NCBI GenBank assembly: GCA_015488535.1
Contig: WFNP01000060.1
Span: 1 to 35,730, forward strand
Length of the DNA: 35,730 bases
Direction of reading: 5' to 3'
Origin: Nitratifractor sp.
Lineage (GTDB): Bacteria; Campylobacterota; Campylobacteria; Campylobacterales; Sulfurovaceae
How positions within the stretch are numbered: position 1 is the first letter of the stretch; each line of letters starts with the position of its first letter. Both the position numbers and the translations under genes were made by a program. A model generated the notes under the pieces. That model had not been told where the DNA came from, made no database searches, and saw only the letters and a program-made list of their open reading frames with translations. Positions 16,323 to 23,257 of the stretch are shown here, piece after piece.

Positions 16323-17903
16323 ATGATAAAGAGAGTCTATATCAAAGATTTGGTGACATTTGACGAAGTATCATTGGAGCTGAAAAATGGTCTTATAGTA
16401 TTTACAGGTCCAAGCGGAGCGGGTAAATCACTGCTGATGCAAGCAATCCTGGCAAATCTAGGACACGGCACATCAGAAGCCAGACTCTGTGAAATAGAGA
16501 TGAGCCAACCTGATATAGAGAGTGATGAGTATCTGCTATCAGATCCCACTGTAATAAAAGCTCTCCGAAAGGATAGAAGCAGATACTATATAGATGGACA
16601 AAATATCTCTCACAAAAAGCTCAAAGAGCTGATGAAAAAGAGTGTAAAATACCTAAGCGTCAGAGACAAAAGCAATCTCGACAGCCATGATTTGACAGAT
16701 ATGGTAGATAGGTATATATCACAAAGAGAGTCTTCATACTCCAGAGTATTGGATAATTACAAAAATATATATATGACCTATCGCAAAGATATGAATGAAC
16801 TCTGTCTAAAAAAAGAGGAAGCCAAAAGAGTAAATGAATTGATAGAATTTACACGCTTTGAGATAGATAAAATCTCATCTATCGATCCAAAACCAAATGA
16901 GTATGATGAATTGATGGATATCAAACAGAAACTTTCCAAAATAGACAGAGTCAAAGAAGCTATAAAAAAGGCTTCGATAATCTTTGAATATGAGCAGAAT
17001 ATATCAGAAGTCTATTCCCTGATGGGAGAAAGTGAGCAGTTTTTTACAGATACTATGAATCAAATCAGAATAGATTTTGAACGCTTTGAAGATCAAGCTT
17101 TGGAGCTGGAGGATATAGATATTGAATATGTTTTGGACAGATTGGAAAAACTACACTCTCTTGTAAAGCGATATGACTCTATAGAGGGAGCATTGAAGTA
17201 TAAGCAAAACAAGCAAAAAGAGCTGGAAGCATACCTGAATATTGAACATGATTTAAGCAAACTTGAAGATAAGATATCTACACAAAAAGAAGAGCTAATG
17301 AGTTTGGCTTTGAATATATCACAGATACGAAAGCAGTATATACCAATCATTGAAAAAGAGTTATCCAATATCCTGGCACAATTAAAATTACCACAAATCA
17401 CTATTACTTCCTATACAAGCAAAGAGCCTGTAAATGACGGAATAGATATACTGAATATTAAAATGGGAAAAACACCTGTATCTTCTTTGAGTGGAGGAGA
17501 GTTTAATCGTCTGAGACTGGCTTTGATGAGCCTGAGTTCACCTCAAGACAGCAGTAAAGAGGTGATATTTTTAGATGAGATAGATGCTAATGTAAGCGGT
17601 GATGAATCTATAGCTATAGCACAGATGATTACCAATTTGTCAAAAAACAGACAGGTATTTGCGATATCACACCAGCCTCATCTCAGCTCTCAAGCCAATT
17701 TGCATATACTCGTGCAAAAATCAGGAGATAAAAGCCATGCTACTATACTGGAAAGAAGAGGGCGTATCAAAGAGGTAGCAAGAATTATAGGAGGAGAAAA
17801 TGCAGACAATGAAGCTACAGCATTTGCCAAGAAGCTCATAGGCAGACACAGTAACTCAAAGCTCTTTGGAATCGATAATAATCGTAACAGGTCCGTCATT
17901 TAA
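16323..17903 (+). CDS. recN: DNA repair protein RecN
   Basis: RecN is an SMC-like ATPase that acts early at double-strand breaks. The N-terminus has Walker A GPSGAGKS (29-36). A long coiled-coil region (about 140-350) is split by a short head-proximal turn. The C-terminus has the ABC signature SSLSGGEFNRLRLALMSL and Walker B VIFLDEIDANVSGDES, followed by the H-loop AISHQPHL. At 526 aa it is a normal epsilonproteobacterial length. A -10-like TAAAAT (16295-16300) and GGAG 5 nt before ATG support the start. Its 3' end overlaps the convergent dtd gene by 48 bases. Confidence 0.94.
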   Translation: MIKRVYIKDLVTFDEVSLELKNGLIVFTGPSGAGKSLLMQAILANLGHGTSEARLCEIEMSQPDIESDEYLLSDPTVIKALRKDRSRYYIDGQNISHKKLKELMKKSVKYLSVRDKSNLDSHDLTDMVDRYISQRESSYSRVLDNYKNIYMTYRKDMNELCLKKEEAKRVNELIEFTRFEIDKISSIDPKPNEYDELMDIKQKLSKIDRVKEAIKKASIIFEYEQNISEVYSLMGESEQFFTDTMNQIRIDFERFEDQALELEDIDIEYVLDRLEKLHSLVKRYDSIEGALKYKQNKQKELEAYLNIEHDLSKLEDKISTQKEELMSLALNISQIRKQYIPIIEKELSNILAQLKLPQITITSYTSKEPVNDGIDILNIKMGKTPVSSLSGGEFNRLRLALMSLSSPQDSSKEVIFLDEIDANVSGDESIAIAQMITNLSKNRQVFAISHQPHLSSQANLHILVQKSGDKSHATILERRGRIKEVARIIGGENADNEATAFAKKLIGRHSNSKLFGIDNNRNRSVI

Positions 17904-18299
17904 AATATCTACCTCCATCATAGCTCCAAATTCCCCTTGAGATACAGGGATATGCTTTTGTAACTCTTCACAAAATAGCTTATATAACCCTTTTGCCTCT
18001 TTTGGAGGCATGGCACTTTCAAATGACGGTCTGCGACCCTTTTTTACTGACGCTGCGAGTGTAAACTGGCTCACTACCAGTGCTTCACCCTCAATATCTA
18101 AGATACTCAAATTCATTTTGCCGTTTTCATCGGCAAATACACGAAGATGCACGATTTTATTGATAAGTTTGCTTATATCCTCTCTGCTGTCATCTTTCAT
18201 TACACCAAGTAAAATATTATACCCCTGATGTATAGATGCTATCTCTATACCCTCTACACTTACCCAAGAGCGTTTTACTCTTTGCAGTAATGCTATCAT
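17856..18299 (-). CDS. dtd: D-aminoacyl-tRNA deacylase
   Basis: DTD hydrolyses D-amino acids (and glycine mischarged on tRNA-Ala) from tRNA. The protein of 147 aa begins MIALLQRVKRSWVSVEG and carries both family signatures: SQFTLAA (the Ser-Gln-x-Thr catalytic motif) and NDGPVTI near the C-terminus with the cross-subunit Gly-cisPro equivalent. The start ATG overlaps the preceding small gene by 4 bases (ATGA). The last 48 bases overlap the 3' end of recN on the other strand, so both C-termini are constrained by one sequence. Confidence 0.96.
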   Translation of the reverse strand: MIALLQRVKRSWVSVEGIEIASIHQGYNILLGVMKDDSREDISKLINKIVHLRVFADENGKMNLSILDIEGEALVVSQFTLAASVKKGRRPSFESAMPPKEAKGLYKLFCEELQKHIPVSQGEFGAMMEVDILNDGPVTIIIDSKEL

Positions 18300-18589
18300 C
18301 TTTGGCTCCTGTCATCTTTACAACAACTCTCAATTATTTTTTTTAATGCCTCTATCTCATCTCTTAAAATTTTTATTTCATCTTCAAGAGACAAGCTACT
18401 GCTTTGTGTTTCAGTCTTATCATTTTCAGTTTGTGATGATTCACTTTCAGATATAAGCACAAATCTCTTTTTGATGCCGTCTGTCTCTTCTTCGATACTC
18501 TGCAATTTACCGCTTTGTATCTCTTTGACTACGGCAAAAATACTCTTTTTTTTCATTCTGGCATATTCATTGAGTGCCATCTTTTTCAT
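18296..18589 (-). CDS. Small protein with putative N-terminal DNA-binding segment and C-terminal coiled coil
   Basis: I do not recognise a named family. Starting at ATG 18589, which has a strong GGAGG site (18596-18600) at 6 nt, the product is 97 aa. The N-terminus (MALNEYARMKKKSIFAVVKE) could be a short helix-turn-helix of the MerR/excisionase kind. A middle stretch is acidic and Ser/Thr-rich. The C-terminus (EDEIKILRDEIEALKKIIE) is a strong coiled coil. A longer reading to 18628 lacks a ribosome-binding site and is rejected. Lying 17 bases after the Cys/His small gene and overlapping dtd, it belongs to the same operon. Confidence 0.7.
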   Translation of the reverse strand: MKKMALNEYARMKKKSIFAVVKEIQSGKLQSIEEETDGIKKRFVLISESESSQTENDKTETQSSSLSLEDEIKILRDEIEALKKIIESCCKDDRSQR

Positions 18590-18606
18590 ATCAAACCTCC
18601 TATATA

Positions 18607-18981
18607 TTATAATCTTGACAGATGCCATCCCTCAGATGTGGGACAGTGGTATATTTTTAGTTTTATATTTTCTCTATCAGATATAAATTTTTTGGCTCTT
18701 TGAGCATCCATCTTATATTTATAAAGCACTTTGGGCATACCCTCGCTATCACAACATCTACATACTTTTTTGTTTGATGTATATATATCTCTGCTTTTGG
18801 GCATATCCGAAGCTTCCAACTCCTTGGCAAACTCTATCAACCTCTCATAACTCTCCAATCCCAGATATTCAATCAAAATATTATCATTCAGTATCTTTAG
18901 ATGAGGATAGAGTCGTTTTATCTTTTTTATGGCTTCTTCTTTATGCCTAAGTCTCTTTTTTAGATATTTCAACTCTCTCAA
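18607..18981 (-). CDS. Small Cys/His protein, possible zinc binder, function unknown
   Basis: This 124-aa basic protein has a helical N-terminal half (YLKKRLRHKEEAIKKIKRL). It then has a Cys cluster (KVCRCCDSEGMP) and a C-terminal YHCPTSEGWHLSRL. The last piece resembles the C-P-x-x-x-G-W-H-L knuckle found in many small zinc-binding proteins, so the four Cys and one His may form one site. It starts at TTG 18981 in a TTGA overlap with the DUF2400 gene and is probably coupled to it. No specific function can be given; nucleic-acid binding would fit the charge. Confidence 0.7.
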   Translation of the reverse strand: MRELKYLKKRLRHKEEAIKKIKRLYPHLKILNDNILIEYLGLESYERLIEFAKELEASDMPKSRDIYTSNKKVCRCCDSEGMPKVLYKYKMDAQRAKKFISDRENIKLKIYHCPTSEGWHLSRL

Positions 18982-19754
18982 GATTTGCTCTCAGTGTTAA
19001 AATCATCTATCAAGCCCTCCTGGCCTATACGGTAGAGGGCAAAATCATACTTTATCGGGTCATCAGGGTCAAACTCTTTGAGCTTTTCAGTCAGTAAAAC
19101 AGCAGCTTTCATATCATAACTTTTACGCTTTATCAATCCGAGTTTCAAAGATACCTTGTGAGTATGTGTATCAAGAGGAATAATCAAATCCCTTTTATCT
19201 ATAGATTTCCACAATCCCATATCCAGATTATCACTCCTGACCATCCATCTAAAATACATCATATATCGTTTAAACGGTGCATTGGAGCGAGATTTGCCTG
19301 TCAAAAAGTCATACCCTTGCGAAGAGTGTGGATACAACGCTTTCAACTCATCTATCAATCGCCACAATCCATCTTTAATATCTCTGCTGTTTTTATACCC
19401 CTCATACACAACAGACTCTATGGTTTTGTTATTCTCATAGAGTCTTTTTAGAGCTATAAAAAGAGCTATTACATCTTCACTCTTTTGAAATCGGTAATAT
19501 TTATCCCTCAACCCCTCTTTAATCTCTTCATCACTCTTATCTATCAGTGAAAAATCCAATGAATCCAAAAATTTGACAATCTGACCCGCATTGCCGTATG
19601 CAAAGAGTGCCGATATCAGTGCAACCCTCTCATCACGATATCTTGAAGCTACCAACAGGGGGTCTGGTCTGTCATAACTGAGTTCTGTAACACTGTCTCT
19701 TTTTTGAGACTCTATATCCAATAGTGCTTTTAGTTTCATATCATCCATTTTCAA
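18978..19754 (-). CDS. TIGR02757/DUF2400 family protein
   Basis: A 258-aa cytosolic protein of unknown function found in many bacteria. Family landmarks are DPLLVASRYRDERVALISALFAYGN near the N-terminus, then a helical middle. The late segment PLDTHTHKVSLKLGLIKRKS recalls the helix-hairpin-helix and catalytic region of HhH-GPD base-excision glycosylases; whether DUF2400 proteins are active on DNA is not established. The TTG start at 19754 is supported by AAAAGG 6 nt upstream; ATG 19748 is the alternative. The minus-strand TATAAT at 19781-19786 is a likely -10 box. It heads a four-gene operon ending in dtd. Confidence 0.9.
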   Translation of the reverse strand: MKMDDMKLKALLDIESQKRDSVTELSYDRPDPLLVASRYRDERVALISALFAYGNAGQIVKFLDSLDFSLIDKSDEEIKEGLRDKYYRFQKSEDVIALFIALKRLYENNKTIESVVYEGYKNSRDIKDGLWRLIDELKALYPHSSQGYDFLTGKSRSNAPFKRYMMYFRWMVRSDNLDMGLWKSIDKRDLIIPLDTHTHKVSLKLGLIKRKSYDMKAAVLLTEKLKEFDPDDPIKYDFALYRIGQEGLIDDFNTESKS

Positions 19755-19780
19755 AAACAGCCTTTTATAAATTGTGTAAT

Positions 19781-19786
19781 ATTATA
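19781..19786 (-). promoter_or_regulatory. Probable -10 box for the DUF2400-dtd operon
   Basis: The minus strand reads TATAAT, predicting a start near 19774 and a leader of about 20 nt that carries the AAAAGG ribosome-binding site before TTG 19754. It lies in the 117-base divergent gap shared with the DUF234 gene. Confidence 0.5.
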
Positions 19787-19855
19787 ACTTATGATACGCA
19801 TATAATTTTAAGTGAGAATATTCAATGTTTAAACAACCAACTTACCGATTTATTT

Positions 19856-19864
19856 TGTTAAAAT
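19856..19864 (+). promoter_or_regulatory. Extended -10 box suggesting a leaderless DUF234 transcript
   Basis: TG-T-TAAAAT (19856-19864) is an extended -10 promoter element ending 7 bases before ATG 19872. Transcription would start at or next to the A of the ATG. No ribosome-binding site is seen before this ATG, which fits a leaderless message. A further TATAAT at 19801-19806 is an alternative and would give a long leader. Confidence 0.4.
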
Positions 19865-19871
19865 CCACACT

Positions 19872-20786
19872 ATGATAAGTATAGATAAACAGTTCAAAGA
19901 GTTTTATGACAAATTCAACTATATGCAGATAGAGACTCTTGTAGAGTATTTTTCAATATTTGGCGGAATGCATAATTATCCGAAATTCAGTTTCTTTGAA
20001 ACGCTCGAAGAGTCGATAGAGAGAATATTCATAGATGAGTATGAAAGCACAAAGCAGTGGATAGAAGCCGACTATATAATGCAAGAGCCATACAGAAGAC
20101 TTGCTATTGCCATAGCCAGAAGCGACGGTAAAATACTCAATATATTTAAAAGAGCCAGAGTGAGCGAGAGTGCAGGCGGTGCCATGATAGAAAATCTTGT
20201 AAAAGATGGTATCGTATTTGTAGAAGAGTCTAGAGAAAGACCTGTCAGCAGAGAGATAAAACCCATACTTCCAAAAGAGTTACGAAGATACCGAATACAG
20301 CCCAAAGTCCGATATATCTATCCGTTTTATAGGTTTTGGTTTGGATTTATAGAGCCGTTTTCCTCAGATATAGCAAGAAACAGACAAAAGATTATGACAA
20401 ATTATCAAGAGCATAAGGAGAGAGTAGAGTCTTTTCTATTTGAACGGCTCTCAAATGCTATGCTCTCAAAATATATCCAAAACAGTATGAGAGATGAGTG
20501 TATAAGTCAAGGCAATTTATGGGAGAGGACAGCAGAGTTTGATATATTTTCCATAACCAAATCAGGCAAAATAATTTTGGGTGAGTGTAAATTCAAATCA
20601 CGAAAAGTCTCTGCGGGTGAACTGCACAAACTGAAAGAAAAAGCCAGACAATCTGGTATAAATCCTGATATATACGCTCTGTTTTCATTTGAAGGCTTCT
20701 CCAACGAATTGACACAAAGAGCCAAAAGTGATGATACTTTATTACTATTTAGTAAAACGGATTTAAAAAATTTGTTATTAGAGTAG
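19872..20786 (+). CDS. DUF234 domain protein with PD-(D/E)XK nuclease-like C-terminus
   Basis: This 304-aa protein matches the C-terminal half of archaeal-type AAA ATPase/DUF234 proteins but lacks the ATPase: no Walker A or B is present. Residues 65-135 form a winged-helix-like region, and PFYRFWFGFIEPF (about 151-163) is the DUF234 landmark. The C-terminus has D224 (TAEFDIFSI) and E238-C-K240 (LGECKFKS), the D...ExK pattern of a restriction-like nuclease core. The start rests on the first ATG; there is no ribosome-binding site. Role unknown; a stand-alone nuclease or a remnant of a larger ATPase is possible. Confidence 0.8.
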   Translation: MISIDKQFKEFYDKFNYMQIETLVEYFSIFGGMHNYPKFSFFETLEESIERIFIDEYESTKQWIEADYIMQEPYRRLAIAIARSDGKILNIFKRARVSESAGGAMIENLVKDGIVFVEESRERPVSREIKPILPKELRRYRIQPKVRYIYPFYRFWFGFIEPFSSDIARNRQKIMTNYQEHKERVESFLFERLSNAMLSKYIQNSMRDECISQGNLWERTAEFDIFSITKSGKIILGECKFKSRKVSAGELHKLKEKARQSGINPDIYALFSFEGFSNELTQRAKSDDTLLLFSKTDLKNLLLE

Positions 20787-20817
20787 ATTGATTATATATT
20801 TATGAAGTTTGGGTGGT

Positions 20818-20823
20818 TATAAT
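20818..20823 (+). promoter_or_regulatory. Probable -10 box for the coiled-coil/EI24 gene pair
   Basis: A perfect TATAAT, preceded by a TGG, predicts a transcript start near 20830 and a leader of about 54 nt ending in AAAGGAG (20871-20877) before ATG 20884. It lies in the short gap after the DUF234 stop. Confidence 0.5.
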
Positions 20824-20883
20824 ATCTTATGCTAAAGAGTGATGAAACAAACAGATATCCAAATCAAAACAAAGGAGAATAAA

Positions 20884-21117
20884 ATGGTAGATTTCATTAA
20901 AAAAATGGCTGATTGGGTTTTGAAAAAGGAGGAAGAGTGGGCAAAAAACTGCGAACTCAATCCTCAGGATTTGCAAAAACAGCTCGATATGATGAAAAAC
21001 AAAAAGGCTACACTGCAAAAAGAGTGTCAGGATAATCTAAATGAACTCCAAAGTATCATCGACAGATTGGAAAAGATAATATCTGAAAACAATAAATGTA
21101 AAAGAGATGGAGAGTAG
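20884..21117 (+). CDS. Small coiled-coil protein, function unknown
   Basis: A 78-aa charged protein. It opens with a short amphipathic, Trp-containing segment (MVDFIKKMADWVLKKEEEWA) that could lie on a membrane surface, then a helix/coiled coil with DLQKQLDMMKNKK and LNELQSIIDRLEKIISEN. Two cysteines (C21, C41) are present. ATG 20884 is chosen because AAAGGAG lies 6 nt upstream; an upstream in-frame ATG at 20839 lacks one. Two bases separate its stop from the next ATG, so it is almost surely co-translated with the EI24 membrane protein and may be its partner (inference). Family not recognised. Confidence 0.75.
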   Translation: MVDFIKKMADWVLKKEEEWAKNCELNPQDLQKQLDMMKNKKATLQKECQDNLNELQSIIDRLEKIISENNKCKRDGE

Positions 21118-21119
21118 GT

Positions 21120-22043
21120 ATGGAGAGAGGAGGAATTTTTCTCAGAAGTTTCAGAGACCTTGTTAGATGGAGTGTTCTAAAAGATGTTCTTGTAACAGGT
21201 ATTCCTATGATGTTGATTTGGCTGTTTATAGGCTGGATAACATGGGATAAACTACTTGAAATAACTACTATGGTAATTGGGTGGGTACCGTTTTCTCTAG
21301 TCAGAGCAGATGGTGCTTTGTTGATTCTGTTTTTTATATGGTCTATAGCTGTGCTTGTATCATTTGCCTTTGTTACAGCACTATTTGGACCAATATTTTT
21401 CAAAAAAATAAATAAAGGGTATTACTACTACTCATTTGGCACTCTTGTATTTTTTGCTATTGCCTGGATGTGGGCAATTATGGCAAACTGGTCTATCTTT
21501 AAAACAGCTATAGCAGACAAACTGTTACTCTGGCTTCCATTTCAGACAGTAGCCGAGGGGAGTGCATGGTTATTAAATTTCTATATTTTATACAGTCTGT
21601 ATATTCTCTCTTTATATCTTGTCCTTGCTGTATATAGAAAAGATTTTCTACTCACTGTCAAAGAGATAGAGTATCCCGATGTAGATATCAGTGATGAAGA
21701 TATAGGAGCCAGACACAGCTTTGTGGCAATCAGAGACGCATTTTTATATATAGTGCTTACCATACTCTGTTTTCCTTTACTTTTCGTTCCATTTGTAAAT
21801 GTATTTACACAACTGTTTCTATGGGCATGGCTGTATAGAGATGCCAATTTTATAGGAACATGCAAACTGATATGCACAAAAGATGAATACACTAAATACA
21901 AAAACCACAAATTTACTATTTGGAGTATAGCTATATTCTCTTCTATACTAAACTTCCTGCCGGTATTGAATATATTTGCTCCGTTTTTCGCCCAACTGAT
22001 GGCATTTCACTGGATTATGCAGGAGAAACTGAGCAACAAATAG
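21120..22043 (+). CDS. EI24-domain (CysZ-like) polytopic membrane protein
   Basis: A 307-aa inner-membrane protein with about seven hydrophobic segments. The C-terminal part, from FPLLFVPFVNVFTQLFLWAW to NFLPVLNIFAPFFAQLMAFH, matches the EI24/CysZ pattern of paired helices ending in a conserved Asn/Pro-rich turn. CysZ transports sulfate, but many EI24 proteins are uncharacterised, and the extra N-terminal helices make sulfate transport unproven. It is the second gene of a two-gene unit with the small coiled-coil protein and ends at a 12-bp hairpin. Confidence 0.82.
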   Translation: MERGGIFLRSFRDLVRWSVLKDVLVTGIPMMLIWLFIGWITWDKLLEITTMVIGWVPFSLVRADGALLILFFIWSIAVLVSFAFVTALFGPIFFKKINKGYYYYSFGTLVFFAIAWMWAIMANWSIFKTAIADKLLLWLPFQTVAEGSAWLLNFYILYSLYILSLYLVLAVYRKDFLLTVKEIEYPDVDISDEDIGARHSFVAIRDAFLYIVLTILCFPLLFVPFVNVFTQLFLWAWLYRDANFIGTCKLICTKDEYTKYKNHKFTIWSIAIFSSILNFLPVLNIFAPFFAQLMAFHWIMQEKLSNK

Positions 22044-22049
22044 AGTAGT

Positions 22050-22078
22050 TTGGCTTCTCTCAAGATGAGGGAAGCCAA
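22050..22078. terminator. Hairpin between convergent genes, probable bidirectional terminator
   Basis: TTGGCTTCTCTC (22050-22061) pairs with GAGGGAAGCCAA (22067-22078) including one G-U, with a 5-base loop. The stem has 12 pairs and is stable for this AT-rich genome. It sits between the EI24 gene stop (22043) and the stop of the minus operon (22112). Neither side has a strong T-run, so efficiency is uncertain. Confidence 0.55.
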
Positions 22079-22111
22079 GCATATTTGAATTGTGTACGCC
22101 TCTATTATGCT

Positions 22112-22306
22112 TTATGGCATCATCATATGAGGCATAAATACTCCAAAAAAGCCATTAAATATCACTCCTATAAGAGCAAAGAAAAAATATATTATAAACA
22201 GTGCCGGTATTGAAGCTAATGCCAGTTTGACCATAAACCATACCAAATCCCAAAACGGGATATCCAAACCCGAAACAATTACTCTCTTTTTATCTTCATC
22301 TATCAT
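22112..22306 (-). CDS. Small membrane protein, function unknown
   Basis: A 64-aa protein with a charged cytosolic start (MIDEDKKRVIVSG) and one long or two short hydrophobic helices (about 16-58, including LALASIPALFIIYFFFALIG), ending in a Met/His/Pro tail (MPHMMMP). The N-terminus with VSGLDIPFWDLVWFMVK resembles small bacterial membrane proteins that begin with an IPF-x-DLV motif, but I cannot name a function. The ATG overlaps the LOG gene stop (ATGA). It is the last gene of the H+-ATPase operon and could be an accessory subunit (inference only). Confidence 0.75.
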   Translation of the reverse strand: MIDEDKKRVIVSGLDIPFWDLVWFMVKLALASIPALFIIYFFFALIGVIFNGFFGVFMPHMMMP

Positions 22307-23238
22307 TTTAGACCCTCTTTATAAACTTTATACAGATGTGTTTTTCTCTTTTTGTGCCATTTGAATAAATAATCAAATGCCTCTTGAGCATTTTCTACTA
22401 TTTTAAATATCTCCAAATCCTCAGGAGCTATCATTCCCTCTTCTACAAAGACATCAAAATTCAAAATCCTGTTCCAATACTTTTTGCCTACAAGCACTAC
22501 CGGAATTTCTCTGTTTTTATGTGTCTGAATCAGAGTCAATACTTCAAAGAGTTCATCAAATGTGCCAAATCCTCCAGGATATGCCACAAGTGCTTGGGCT
22601 CTGAGCATAAAATGCAGTTTTCTGATAGCAAAATATCTAAACTGGAAACACAACTCCGGAGATATATACGGATTTGGAAACTGTTCATGAGGGAGTTTGA
22701 TATTGAGCCCTATTGTTTTGGCTCCTACATCATAAGCCCCTCTGTTTGCCGCTTCCATAATCCCAGGTCCTCCTCCTGTCATTACAATAACTCTATTATC
22801 TTTTGGACCCTTACCTGCTTTTGCCACAAGTTGCCCCAGTTTTCTGGCATCTTCATAATACCTACTCATCTCTACTTCTCTTTCGGCTTTTCGTAACTCT
22901 TGAATCAACTCTTTGTTATTTTCATCTTTTTCTAATTTTTTTTCTATATTTTTGAGATTTTTAAGTGCTGTTTTCCTCTCTTTGATTCTGGCACTTCCAA
23001 ATACGACAATCGTATGCTCTATATCAAGTTTTTTGAATATCAATTCTGTTTTGAGATAATCAAGCTCTAATCTTATACCTCTTGTATCTTCACTCTTTAA
23101 AAAGTCCAAATCATCTTCTGCCATTTTATAGGTAGGAGAGTGCATCAACTCTTTGATTAATTTATCAGCTTTTGAATCCTCTTTTGTTGATTTTGGTTTT
23201 TGCCATGGAAGTTTTCTGGTTTTTATTGTTTTTTTCAT
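22303..23238 (-). CDS. LOG-family (TIGR00730) nucleotide phosphoribohydrolase-like protein
   Basis: Rossmann-fold protein of the LOG family. Several members release free bases from nucleoside 5'-monophosphates; older annotations call them lysine decarboxylases. Numbered from ATG 23238, it has FGSAR (80-84), the nucleotide loop TGGGPGIMEAANRG (154-167) and the signature PGGFGTFDE (221-229). An N-terminal extension of about 75 residues and a coiled insert (about 95-130) make it longer (311 aa) than the plain family. The TTG at 23250 is only part of the ribosome-binding site (TTGGAGAAAAAATG), so ATG 23238 is chosen. It lies between the MgtC/DUF4010 and small membrane genes. Confidence 0.9.
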   Translation of the reverse strand: MKKTIKTRKLPWQKPKSTKEDSKADKLIKELMHSPTYKMAEDDLDFLKSEDTRGIRLELDYLKTELIFKKLDIEHTIVVFGSARIKERKTALKNLKNIEKKLEKDENNKELIQELRKAEREVEMSRYYEDARKLGQLVAKAGKGPKDNRVIVMTGGGPGIMEAANRGAYDVGAKTIGLNIKLPHEQFPNPYISPELCFQFRYFAIRKLHFMLRAQALVAYPGGFGTFDELFEVLTLIQTHKNREIPVVLVGKKYWNRILNFDVFVEEGMIAPEDLEIFKIVENAQEAFDYLFKWHKKRKTHLYKVYKEGLK

Positions 23239-23257
23239 TTTTTTCTCCAATAAGTTT

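Noticed and set aside
18590-18628. N-terminal extension of the small coiled-coil protein to 18628
   Set aside because: A strong GGAGG lies inside the extension at the right distance from ATG 18589, and the extension overlaps the end of the upstream gene without its own ribosome-binding site.
22384-22896. 170-codon plus-strand frame inside the LOG-family gene
   Set aside because: It is opposite a strongly conserved Rossmann protein, and the translation (rich in Phe, Tyr, His, Cys) shows no family motif.
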